The notes beneath the pieces were generated by a model. It had not been told where the DNA came from, ran no database searches, and saw nothing but the letters and a program-made list of their open reading frames with translations. Shown here one piece after another: positions 1-7,142 of a stretch of DNA of 21,633 nucleotides; positions within the stretch are counted from its first letter, which is position 1; every line of letters begins with the position of its first letter. The position numbers were made by a program, and so were the translations under genes. This DNA comes from G020354085 sp964629975 (GTDB taxonomy: Bacteria; Pseudomonadota; Gammaproteobacteria; Acidiferrobacterales; Sulfurifustaceae), in assembly GCA_964629975.1 (NCBI GenBank), contig CAZVUN010000035.1:1-21633 (forward strand). Reading direction: 5' to 3'.

Positions 1-1
1 G

Positions 2-46
2 CATGCCAATCGGTTCCAGAAGGCGCTGGACAGCCTTGGGAAGTAA
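2..46 (+). CDS. Rubrerythrin family protein, C-terminal end (partial)
   Basis: Only the last 14 codons and the stop are in the window; the peptide ends HANRFQKALDSLGK. A His-Ala-Asn-Arg-Phe ending fits the C-terminus of the rubrerythrin diiron domain, whose last helix carries a conserved ExxH metal-binding segment. The next two genes, a GlpC/HdrD-like Fe-S protein and a DUF3501 protein, are known to me as neighbours of rubrerythrin in proteobacteria, and this supports the assignment. Rubrerythrins reduce hydrogen peroxide in the cytoplasm using electrons from small redox carriers. The call rests on a short peptide plus context and needs the upstream sequence to confirm. Confidence 0.55.
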   Translation, partial: HANRFQKALDSLGK

Positions 47-64
47 TCAAGCACGCGGGATGCT

Positions 65-86
65 CGGGGCCGGGTGACCGGCCCCG
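65..86 (+). terminator. Intercistronic GC hairpin with GNRA-type tetraloop
   Basis: A perfect 9-bp stem (CGGGGCCGG at 65-73, CCGGCCCCG at 78-86) closes a GTGA tetraloop at 74-77. The loop fits the stable GNRA class. It lies in the 84-nt gap between the upstream stop codon (44-46) and the Fe-S protein start (131). No T-run follows, so it is not a classical intrinsic terminator. It could be a partial terminator, or a 3' stabiliser that keeps the upstream (rubrerythrin) message more abundant than the downstream part. Confidence 0.5.
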
Positions 87-130
87 CACGTCCTCAAAGA
101 ATAGGCAGGCTCACCGGGGAGGGACCAGTC

Positions 131-1477
131 ATGGCTGCACCGACTACCGAAAGACGCGAAGGCAGCCTCGAGGCGCCGACGCGCCATGCGCTCGATTGGC
201 GCAGTCCGCAGTTCTACGACGAAGAAGCGCTGTTCAAGGAACTGGAGCGCGTCTTCGACATCTGTCATGGCTGTCGTCGCTGCATCAGCTTGTGCCAGTC
301 GTTCCCGACACTGTTCGACCTGGTCGACAACTCCCCGACCATGGAGATGGACGGCGTCAAGAAGGAGGACTACTGGCAGGTCGTGGATCACTGCTATCTG
401 TGCGACCTGTGCTTCATGACCAAGTGCCCGTATGTTCCGCCGCACGAATGGAACCTCGACTTCCCGCACCTCATGTTGCGCGCCAAGGCGGTGAAGTTCA
501 AAAAAGGCGACATCAAGACGCGTGACAAGATCCTGACCAGCACCGACACCGTAGGCAAGCTGGCCGGCATCCCGGTGGTGGTGCAGGCGGTGAACGCCGC
601 CAACAAGTCGGCGGCGATGCGTGGTGTGCTCGAGAAGGTGCTGGGCGTGCATCCCCAGGCGCTGTTGCCCGAGTACCACAGTAAAACCCTGCGCAAGCGC
701 GCGCCGCGCCGCGGTGACGTGCCGGTATCGGCCGAGCCGGCCGGCCGCACGCGTGGCAAGGTCGCCTTGTTTGCCACGTGCTACGGAAACTACAACGAGC
801 CGCAGGTGGGCGAAGACCTGATCAAGGTGTTTGAGCACAATGGCATTCCGGTGACGATTGCCGAGCAGGAGCAGTGCTGCGGCATGCCGAAGCTCGAGCT
901 CGGCGATCTGGAGGCCGTCGCGCGCGCCAAGGAGGCGAACGTCGCGGTGCTCGCCCGGCTGGTCGATGCCGGCTGGGACATCGTGGCGCCGGTGCCGTCG
1001 TGCGCGCTCATGTTCAAGCAGGAGCTGCCGCTCATGTTTCCCGACGACCCGCTGGTCGCGAAGGTCAGGGGCGCGATGTTCGATCCGTTCGAGTACCTGA
1101 TGCTGCGGCACAAGGAAGGAAAGCTCAAGACCGACTTCAAGAACCGCCTCGGCAAGGTGTCCTACCACGTGCCCTGTCATTTGCGCGTGCAGAACATCGG
1201 GCTCAAGACGCGGGAAGCGCTGGCGCTCGTGCCCGGCACCGACATCGATACCATCGAGCGTTGCTCCGGGCACAACGGCACCTATGCGGTGAAACGCGAG
1301 TTTCATCAGGCGTCGATGAAGATCGGCAAGCCGGTGGTGACCCGCGTGCAGCAGGCGAATCCGGATCACTACGCCAGCGACTGCCCGATGGCCGGGCACC
1401 ACATCGAGAACGGGCTCGGCCGCGGCAAGCCGCCGGAACATCCGATGACCCTGCTGCGCATGGCCTACGGCCTGTGA
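131..1477 (+). CDS. GlpC/HdrD-like Fe-S oxidoreductase (two 4Fe-4S motifs, two CCG domains)
   Basis: The protein has 448 residues and resembles the iron-sulfur subunit of anaerobic glycerol-3-phosphate dehydrogenase (GlpC) and heterodisulfide reductase subunit D. Two ferredoxin-type motifs are visible: C45-x2-C48-x2-C51-x3-C55 and C88-x2-C91-x2-C94-x4-C99. Two cysteine-rich (CCG) domains follow: C217, C249-C250-G and C291; then C349 (in HVPCH), C378-S-G and C418. The C-S-G form is, as I recall, also seen in GlpC. I chose the ATG at 131 because GGGGAGGGA sits just upstream; an in-frame ATG at 74 has no such site and falls inside the hairpin. No GlpA or GlpB partner is present. Flanked by rubrerythrin and DUF3501 genes, it more likely feeds electrons to a peroxide-reducing system than oxidises glycerol phosphate. 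The family call is secure; the physiological partner is inferred. Confidence 0.9.
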   Translation: MAAPTTERREGSLEAPTRHALDWRSPQFYDEEALFKELERVFDICHGCRRCISLCQSFPTLFDLVDNSPTMEMDGVKKEDYWQVVDHCYLCDLCFMTKCPYVPPHEWNLDFPHLMLRAKAVKFKKGDIKTRDKILTSTDTVGKLAGIPVVVQAVNAANKSAAMRGVLEKVLGVHPQALLPEYHSKTLRKRAPRRGDVPVSAEPAGRTRGKVALFATCYGNYNEPQVGEDLIKVFEHNGIPVTIAEQEQCCGMPKLELGDLEAVARAKEANVAVLARLVDAGWDIVAPVPSCALMFKQELPLMFPDDPLVAKVRGAMFDPFEYLMLRHKEGKLKTDFKNRLGKVSYHVPCHLRVQNIGLKTREALALVPGTDIDTIERCSGHNGTYAVKREFHQASMKIGKPVVTRVQQANPDHYASDCPMAGHHIENGLGRGKPPEHPMTLLRMAYGL

Positions 1478-1519
1478 CGCGCAGCGCGGGCCACGACCAC
1501 AAGCCGCCAGAGAGACGAC

Positions 1520-2107
1520 ATGCAGAAGCTCACCCGTGACGATCTGTACTCGCTGGAGAAGTACGCCGAGATCCGGCCGAAGTTTCGCGCCGAGGTCATG
1601 GCGCACAAGAAGAACCGCCAGGTGCCCCTCGGGCCCAATGCCACGCTGTATTTCGAGGACCGCCTGACAATGCAGTACCAGGTGCAGGAGATGCTGCGGG
1701 CCGAACGCATTTTCGAGGCGAGCGGCATCAACGAGGAGCTCGAGGCCTACAATCCGCTGATCCCGGATGGCAGCAATTGGAAGGCGACTTTCATGCTGGA
1801 GTTCCCCGACGTCGAAGAGCGGCGTGTGGCGTTGCAGCGACTGCGCGGCATCGAGCACGCGGTGTGGGTCCGGGTGGCGGGTTTCGAGCCGGTGCGCCCC
1901 ATCGCCGATGAGGACCTGGAGCGCGAAGACGAGACCAAGACCTCCTCGGTACACTTCCTGCGCTTCGAGCTGACGCCGGCGATGGTCAAGGCCGTGAAGC
2001 AGGGCGCCGCGATCGCCATCGGCGTCGACCACCCACACTACCGTCACAGCATCGAGCCGGTGGCGACTGCGATCCGCGATTCTCTCGCCAACGACCTGAG
2101 CGGCTGA
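1520..2107 (+). CDS. DUF3501 family protein
   Basis: A 195-residue soluble protein matching my memory of the DUF3501 family, whose function is not established. Visible conserved-looking blocks are HKKNRQVPLGP (29-39), YFEDRLTMQYQVQEMLRAER (44-63) and GVDHPHYRH (168-176). It contains no cysteine, so it is not itself an Fe-S protein. Glutamates 57 and 62 and the cluster H171/H173/H176 could bind a metal, but that is speculation. The ATG at 1520 is preceded by a purine-rich AGAGAGAC site. It starts 42 nt after the Fe-S gene, in the same direction, so the two are probably co-transcribed. There is no signal peptide or membrane segment. Confidence 0.85.
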   Translation: MQKLTRDDLYSLEKYAEIRPKFRAEVMAHKKNRQVPLGPNATLYFEDRLTMQYQVQEMLRAERIFEASGINEELEAYNPLIPDGSNWKATFMLEFPDVEERRVALQRLRGIEHAVWVRVAGFEPVRPIADEDLEREDETKTSSVHFLRFELTPAMVKAVKQGAAIAIGVDHPHYRHSIEPVATAIRDSLANDLSG

Positions 2108-2132
2108 CGTCGGGCGTACGCTCCGTTATACT
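2104..2132 (+). promoter_or_regulatory. Predicted sigma70-type promoter for the CNP1-like gene (and possibly parE-parC)
   Basis: CTGACG (2104-2109) resembles the -35 TTGACA and is separated by exactly 17 bp from TATACT (2127-2132), which matches the -10 TATAAT in five of six positions. Transcription should start near 2139, only about 4 nt before the GTG at 2143, which implies a nearly leaderless message if that start is right. The -35 overlaps the stop codon of the DUF3501 gene (2105-2107). Confidence 0.6.
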
Positions 2133-2142
2133 GCGCGCCGAC

Positions 2143-2730
2143 GTGAACGGCCGCGCAACAGCCTCTTGCCACGACAGACTCGCCCGTATTGCCCGCCGTT
2201 CGGCGGGCCTGATGCTTGTCGGCAGCATCGCGCTCCTGCCACCGGCGTCCGGTGATCAGTTCGATTTCGGTTACGGTCCGCCCTCCGGGGGCAAATCGGC
2301 CAGCGAGGGATCGTGGCGCGAGGCCGAGGTAGCGCTGCCAGCATTCCCGGCCGACGCGGACCTGGTGCGCGTTCCGCCGCAACCAACCGATACATTCAAG
2401 ATCTTCGTGGATGAGAAGTCGGTGAGTGTCGGGCCCGACGGCGTGATGCGCATGACCTTCGTGGTCGAATCACCGAGCGGCGTGCGCAACGTGCTGTACG
2501 ACGGCATCCGCTGCCAGACCGTGGAATACAAGACCTACGCGATCGGCACCGCGCAGCGCCGGTGGCAGCCGCTGCCCAATGCGCGCTGGCAGGTGATCGG
2601 CCCCATCGGTCCCAACAACTATCGGCGCTACCTGTACCAGACGCTGGTCTGCCGCAAGCTGCCGCGCCCCACGCCCGAACAGTTCATCCGCGATCTCAAG
2701 GGCATTCAATACAAGGGTTTCGAGCCCTAG
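2143..2730 (+). CDS. CNP1-like family exported protein
   Basis: The body from about residue 84 to 190 resembles the CNP1-like family (named from a neisserial protein; function unknown). Typical stretches are FKIFVDEKSVSVGPDGVMR (85-103), NVLYDGIRCQTVEYKTYAIG (116-135) and RRYLYQTLVC (161-170). With the GTG start there is an N-terminal export signal: an arginine-rich segment, a hydrophobic run LMLVGSIALLP (23-33) and a likely cleavage after PASG. Two cysteines, C124 and C170, could form a disulfide in the periplasm. An ATG at 2212 is an alternative start but would remove the basic part of the signal. No clear Shine-Dalgarno precedes either start, and the promoter is only about 10 nt upstream of the GTG. 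parE begins 23 nt after the stop. I assign no function. Confidence 0.75.
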   Translation: MNGRATASCHDRLARIARRSAGLMLVGSIALLPPASGDQFDFGYGPPSGGKSASEGSWREAEVALPAFPADADLVRVPPQPTDTFKIFVDEKSVSVGPDGVMRMTFVVESPSGVRNVLYDGIRCQTVEYKTYAIGTAQRRWQPLPNARWQVIGPIGPNNYRRYLYQTLVCRKLPRPTPEQFIRDLKGIQYKGFEP

Positions 2731-2753
2731 ACGCCGCTTCGACCGACGACTTC

Positions 2754-4640
2754 ATGGCCACCAACTACGATGCCTCTGCGATCGAGGTCCTGACCGGTCT
2801 CGAGCCCGTGCGCAAGCGCCCGGGCATGTACACCTCCACCGAGCGCCCCAACCACCTGGCGCAGGAGGTTATCGACAATTCGGTCGACGAGGCCATCGCC
2901 GGCCATGCCAGGCGCATCGATGTCGTACTCTACAAGGACGGCTCGCTGTCCGTCAGCGACGACGGCCGCGGCATGCCGGTCGACAAACACAAGACCGAGA
3001 AGGTCTCGGGCGTGGAGGTGATCCTCACGCGTCTGCACGCGGGCGGCAAGTTTTCCAACAAGAACTACACCTACTCTGGCGGTCTGCACGGCGTCGGGGT
3101 GTCAGTGGTCAACGCGCTGTCGAAGAGGCTCGAGGTCCGGGTCAAGCGCGGCGGCAAGGAATGGCACATGAGCTTCGCCGACGGCCAGAAGACCTCCGAG
3201 CTCAAGCCCAAGGGCGCTGCGCGCGGTACCGGCACCACCGTGCACTTCTGGCCGGACGAGAAGTTCTTCGACTCACCGAAGTTTCACGTCCCGCGCCTCA
3301 AGCACGTGCTGCGCGCCAAGGCGGTGCTCTGCCCGGGCCTCCGGATCACCTTCGAAGACCAATCCGACACCAAGAACAACGAAGAGTGGTACTACGAGGA
3401 CGGCCTCAAGGACTACCTCGCCAGCGAGCTCGGCAAGGTCGAGTGGGTACCGGAGGAACCGTTTGTCGGGCATTTCAAGAACGACGACGGCGAGATCGAC
3501 TGGGCGATCGTGTGGGCGCCGGACGCCGAGCAGCCGATCAGGGAGAGCTACGTCAACCTGATCCCCACACCGCAGGACGGCACGCACGTCAACGGATTCC
3601 GCCAGGGCCTGACCGACGCGCTGCGCGATTTCTGCGAGTTCCGCAACCTGCTGCCGCGCGGGGTGAAACTCGCACCGGAGGACGTGTGGGGATCGTCGAG
3701 CTACGTCCTGTCGACCAAGATCCGCGACCCGCAGTTCTCGGGGCAAACCAAGGAGCGACTGACCTCGCGCGAGGCGGCCGCGCTCGTCGGCGGGGTCACC
3801 AAGGATGCCTTTGCCGTGTGGCTCGCGCAGCACGTGGCCGACGCCGAGCGCATCGCCAGCATTGCGATCGAGTCGGCGCAGGAACGCATGCGCGTGGCGA
3901 AGAAGGTGGAGCGCAAGAAGATCGGTACCGGCCCGGCGCTGCCGGGCAAGCTCGCCGACTGCCTGTCGACCGACCTCAACCTGACCGAGCTGTTCCTGGT
4001 CGAAGGCGATTCGGCCGGCGGCTCGGCCAAGCAGGCGCGCAACAAGGAGTTCCAGGCCATCATGCCGCTGCGCGGCAAGATCCTGAACACCTGGGAGGTG
4101 GACCCGGCGCAGGTGCTGGGCTCCCAGGAGGTGCACGACATCGCGGTGGCGCTCGGCGTCGATCCGGGTTCGGACAGGCTCGACGGCCTGCGTTACGGCA
4201 AGGTCTGTATCCTGGCGGATGCCGACTCCGACGGGGCGCACATTGCGACGCTGCTGTGCGCGCTGTTCGTCAGGCACTTCAAACCGCTCGTGGCCGCGGG
4301 CCACGTCTACGTCGCGATGCCGCCGCTGTTTCGCATCGATGTCGGGCAGCAGGTCTACTACGCACTCGACGCGGATGAGAAGAAGGCGACGCTCGAACGC
4401 ATCCAGAAGGACAACCCGCGCGCCCGTCCCACGATCACGCGCTTCAAGGGCCTGGGCGAGATGAACCCGCTGCAGCTGCGCGAGACCGTCATGGACCCGA
4501 ATACCCGCCGGCTCGTGCAGCTTGAGATCAAGACCGGCGACAGCACCCATCGCGTCATGGACATGCTGCTCGCCAAGAAGCGCGCGGCGGACCGCAAGGA
4601 GTGGCTCGAGAAGAACGGCAACAAGGCAGAGCTTGCCTGA
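2754..4640 (+). CDS. parE: DNA topoisomerase IV subunit B (ParE)
   Basis: The 628-residue product is the ATPase subunit of topoisomerase IV, which with ParC decatenates daughter chromosomes. The length is close to the usual 630. The GHKL ATPase shows E38 in QEVIDNS (the expected catalytic base), DDGRGMP at 69-75, the lid glycine motif GGLHGVGVSVVNALS at 109-123 and QTK at 331-333. The TOPRIM domain shows EGDSAGG (417-423) and DADSDG (489-494), and RFKGLGEMNP (563-572) is near the C-terminus. The ATG at 2754 gives the usual start MATNYDASAIEVL; the open frame extends upstream through the CNP1-like gene in another frame, which is not meaningful. There is no obvious ribosome binding site. It lacks the roughly 170-residue insertion of many proteobacterial GyrB proteins, and a ParC gene follows, so ParE is preferred over GyrB. 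Confidence 0.97.
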   Translation: MATNYDASAIEVLTGLEPVRKRPGMYTSTERPNHLAQEVIDNSVDEAIAGHARRIDVVLYKDGSLSVSDDGRGMPVDKHKTEKVSGVEVILTRLHAGGKFSNKNYTYSGGLHGVGVSVVNALSKRLEVRVKRGGKEWHMSFADGQKTSELKPKGAARGTGTTVHFWPDEKFFDSPKFHVPRLKHVLRAKAVLCPGLRITFEDQSDTKNNEEWYYEDGLKDYLASELGKVEWVPEEPFVGHFKNDDGEIDWAIVWAPDAEQPIRESYVNLIPTPQDGTHVNGFRQGLTDALRDFCEFRNLLPRGVKLAPEDVWGSSSYVLSTKIRDPQFSGQTKERLTSREAAALVGGVTKDAFAVWLAQHVADAERIASIAIESAQERMRVAKKVERKKIGTGPALPGKLADCLSTDLNLTELFLVEGDSAGGSAKQARNKEFQAIMPLRGKILNTWEVDPAQVLGSQEVHDIAVALGVDPGSDRLDGLRYGKVCILADADSDGAHIATLLCALFVRHFKPLVAAGHVYVAMPPLFRIDVGQQVYYALDADEKKATLERIQKDNPRARPTITRFKGLGEMNPLQLRETVMDPNTRRLVQLEIKTGDSTHRVMDMLLAKKRAADRKEWLEKNGNKAELA

Positions 4641-4643
4641 TTC

Positions 4644-4690
4644 TGAATGCTGACTGGCTAATGGGTCGTTCATTCAACATTCAGCATTGA
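4644..4690 (+). repeat. Imperfect inverted repeat in the parE-parC gap
   Basis: TGAATGCTGA at 4644-4653 pairs with TCAGCATTGA at 4681-4690 with one mismatch, leaving a loop of 27 nt. The right arm lies inside the heptanucleotide repeat. No T-run follows, so a terminator role is not supported. It could form a weak hairpin in the parC leader. Confidence 0.45.
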
Positions 4691-4703
4691 ACATTCAACA
4701 TTG
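4671..4703 (+). repeat. Heptanucleotide tandem repeat (about 4.7 copies of CATTCAA)
   Basis: The tract reads as successive 7-bp units: CATTCAA (4671), CATTCAG (4678), CATTGAA (4685), CATTCAA (4692) and a partial CATTG (4699). It is strikingly AT-rich for this GC-rich window and ends 10 nt before the parC start at 4714. A reverse-strand version of the same unit (CTGAATG) occurs at 4643-4649. It sits in the parC leader, so it may influence parC translation or mRNA structure, or be a dispersed short repeat. Confidence 0.75.
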
Positions 4704-4713
4704 CGCGTAAACG

Positions 4714-7041
4714 ATGGCAATGAAATCCACGGGCAAAGGTAAAGGCGCGAAGAAGCCAAGCAGGGCGCAGCGCGGCAAGGCGCAAGCGCTTGAGGCGCGC
4801 CCGCGCGTGGCGGCAATCGAGCGCCTGCCGCTGGCGGCCTTCACCGAGAAGGCCTATCTCGACTACTCGATGTACGTGGTGCTGGACCGCGCGCTGCCCT
4901 CGATCACCGATGGGCTGAAGCCGGTGCAGCGGCGCATCATCTACGCGATGTCGGAGCTCGGGCTGTCGGCCGCCGCCAAGTACAAGAAATCCGCGCGCAC
5001 CGTGGGCGACGTGCTCGGCAAGTACCACCCGCACGGCGACACCGCCTGCTACGAGGCGATGGTGCTGATGGCGCAACCGTTCAGCTACCGCTACCCGCTG
5101 GTGGACGGGCAGGGCAACTGGGGCTCGCCGGACGATCCCAAGTCGTTCGCCGCCATGCGCTATACCGAGTCGCGCCTGACGCCCTTCGCGCAGGTCCTGC
5201 TGAGCGAACTCGAACAGGGCACGGTCGACTGGGTGCCGAACTTCGACGGCACGCTGCAGGAACCGAAGATCATGCCGGCGCGGCTGCCGCACGTGCTGCT
5301 CAACGGCACCACGGGAATTGCGGTCGGCATGGCGACCGACATCCCGCCGCACAATGTGCGCGAGGTCGCCGCGGCCTGCGTGCGCCTGCTGGACAGGCCG
5401 GAGGCGACCACCGGCGAACTGATGAAGCACATCCAGGGCCCGGACTACCCGACCGAGGCCGAGATCGTGAGCTCGCGGGCCGAGATCCGCGCCATCTACA
5501 ACTCAGGCCAGGGCAGCATCCGCTGCCGCGGCCGGTGGGTGCGCGAGAACGGCGATATCGTGATCACGGCGCTGCCGTACCAGGTGTCGCCCGCCAAGGT
5601 ACTGGAACAGATCGCCCAGCAGATGCAGCAGAAGAAGCTGCCGATGGTGGAAGACCTGCGCGATGAGTCCGATCACGAGAACCCGATTCGCCTCGTGATC
5701 GTGCCGCGCTCGGGGCGCGTCGATCCGGTCGAGCTCATGGACCACTTGTTCGCCACCACCGATCTGGAGCGCAACTACCGCGTGAACCTGAACATGATCG
5801 GCCTCGATGGTCGGCCGCGCGTGTTCAATCTCAAGGACCTGCTCAACGACTGGCTCAAGTTCCGTACCGAGACCGTGCGGCGCCGGCTGCAGCACCGCCT
5901 CGACAAGGTGCTGGCGCGGCTGCACATCCTCGAAGGGCTCCTGATCGCGTACCTCAACCTCGACGAGGTGATCCGCATCATCCGGCGCGAAGACGAGCCG
6001 AAGCCGGTGCTGATGAAGCGCTTCAAGCTCTCCGACATTCAGGCCGAGGCGATCCTCGAGACCCGGTTGCGGCACCTGGCCAGGCTCGAGGAGATGAAGA
6101 TCAAGGGCGAGCAGGCGGAGCTCGACCATGAGCGCGACGAGCTCGAGAAGACGCTCAAGTCGGCCTCGAGACTCAAGGCCAAGGTACGCGAGGAGCTGAT
6201 CGCCGACGCCGAGGAATTCGGCGATGCGCGCCGCTCGCCGCTGGTCGAGCGCGAGGCCGCCAAGGCGATCGACGTCACCCAGCTGCTGCCGACCGAACCG
6301 ATCACGGTGGTGCTGTCGGAGAAGGGCTGGGTGCGCGCCGCCAAGGGCCACGAGGTCGATGCGCGCGCGCTCGAGTACAAGACCGGTGACCGGTTCCTGC
6401 AGGCGGCGCGCGGGCGGTCCAACCAGTTGGCGGTGTTCCTCGACTCCACCGGCCGCAGCTACGCGTTGCCGGCGCACAAGCTGCCGTCGGCACGCGGCCA
6501 CGGCGAGCCGCTCGCCTCGAGCTTGAATCCGCCGGCCGGCGCCACCTGGGCGGGCGTGATCATGGGCGAACCGGGCGATCTGTACCTGCTCGCGAGCGAC
6601 GCCGGGTACGGTTTCGTCTGCAAGCTCGGCGACCTCATCACCGACCGGCGCGCCGGCAAGGCCGTGCTCAAGGTGCCGAAGGGCGCCAAGGCGCTGCCGC
6701 CGCAGCGCGTGTTCGACATGCAGGAGGACTGGGTCGCGGCCGTTACCAATACCGGCAACCTGATCGTGTTCGCCGCGGGCGACCTGCCGGTCATGGAGAA
6801 GGGCAAGGGCGAAAAGATCCTCGCGATCCCCGGCGCGCGTGTCGCCAAGCGCGAGGAGTACCTGGCGGGCACGGCCGTATTCAAGGAGGGACAGGCGCTG
6901 CTGCTGCGTACCGGCAAGGGCGAGCTCAAGCTCAAACCCGGCGACGACATCGACCGCTACGTTTCGGAGCGCGCATTGCGCGGCGCGAAGCTCCCGAAAG
7001 GGCATCAGGACGTAAAGGACATCGAGACGCTCGAGAAGTAA
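4714..7041 (+). CDS. parC: DNA topoisomerase IV subunit A (ParC)
   Basis: The 775-residue product is the DNA-cleaving subunit of topoisomerase IV, partner of ParE encoded just upstream. The winged-helix/breakage domain contains HPHGDTACYEAM (105-116) and the catalytic tyrosine Y150 in AAMRYTESRL. E. coli ParC S80 and E84 correspond to T110 and E114 here, an offset of 30. The long coiled-coil section and gate follow, then a C-terminal region with several repeated beta-strand units, as expected for a short pinwheel domain. Compared with E. coli ParC there is an extra basic N-terminal tail of about 30 residues (MAMKSTGKGKGAKK...). An ATG at 4720 is an alternative start two codons later. No clear Shine-Dalgarno is visible; the heptanucleotide repeat lies directly upstream. 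Confidence 0.96.
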   Translation: MAMKSTGKGKGAKKPSRAQRGKAQALEARPRVAAIERLPLAAFTEKAYLDYSMYVVLDRALPSITDGLKPVQRRIIYAMSELGLSAAAKYKKSARTVGDVLGKYHPHGDTACYEAMVLMAQPFSYRYPLVDGQGNWGSPDDPKSFAAMRYTESRLTPFAQVLLSELEQGTVDWVPNFDGTLQEPKIMPARLPHVLLNGTTGIAVGMATDIPPHNVREVAAACVRLLDRPEATTGELMKHIQGPDYPTEAEIVSSRAEIRAIYNSGQGSIRCRGRWVRENGDIVITALPYQVSPAKVLEQIAQQMQQKKLPMVEDLRDESDHENPIRLVIVPRSGRVDPVELMDHLFATTDLERNYRVNLNMIGLDGRPRVFNLKDLLNDWLKFRTETVRRRLQHRLDKVLARLHILEGLLIAYLNLDEVIRIIRREDEPKPVLMKRFKLSDIQAEAILETRLRHLARLEEMKIKGEQAELDHERDELEKTLKSASRLKAKVREELIADAEEFGDARRSPLVEREAAKAIDVTQLLPTEPITVVLSEKGWVRAAKGHEVDARALEYKTGDRFLQAARGRSNQLAVFLDSTGRSYALPAHKLPSARGHGEPLASSLNPPAGATWAGVIMGEPGDLYLLASDAGYGFVCKLGDLITDRRAGKAVLKVPKGAKALPPQRVFDMQEDWVAAVTNTGNLIVFAAGDLPVMEKGKGEKILAIPGARVAKREEYLAGTAVFKEGQALLLRTGKGELKLKPGDDIDRYVSERALRGAKLPKGHQDVKDIETLEK

Positions 7042-7060
7042 GGCGCGCCGTCAGGTGCGT

Positions 7061-7076
7061 CCCGGGCCGGCCCGGG
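7061..7076. repeat. Perfect 16-bp palindrome downstream of parC
   Basis: CCCGGGCCGGCCCGGG is exactly self-complementary and starts 20 bp after the parC stop codon. As RNA it could form a 6-bp stem with a CCGG loop. No T-run follows. It may act as a weak terminator or pause site after parC, or be a chance product of high GC. Confidence 0.45.
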
Positions 7077-7130
7077 CGCCCGCAGGACGCGGGTGGATGC
7101 AGGCGCGGCGGGGCGCGAGCCGAAATCCAG

Positions 7131-7136
7131 TATCAT
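7131..7136 (+). promoter_or_regulatory. Candidate -10 element for the DUF599 gene
   Basis: TATCAT matches TATAAT in five of six positions and ends 6 nt before the ATG at 7143. Transcription would then begin at or next to the start codon. No convincing -35 element is seen at 16-19 bp upstream, so confidence is modest. Confidence 0.4.
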
Positions 7137-7142
7137 GCGCCC

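Noticed and set aside
47..2047. 666-codon open frame on the minus strand across the Fe-S and DUF3501 genes
   Set aside because: It is antisense to two well-supported genes, its product is rich in Arg/His/Leu without domains, and such long antisense frames are expected in GC-rich coding DNA.
2562..2753. Longer ParE start at a GTG inside the CNP1-like gene
   Set aside because: The added 64 residues are an out-of-frame reading of the CNP1-like gene; the ATG at 2754 gives the standard ParE N-terminus.
3273..4673. 466-codon minus-strand open frame over parE
   Set aside because: Antisense shadow of parE; no ribosome site or domain.
4671..4703. Heptanucleotide repeat as a CRISPR array
   Set aside because: Units are 7 bp and contiguous, with no spacers and no cas genes nearby.
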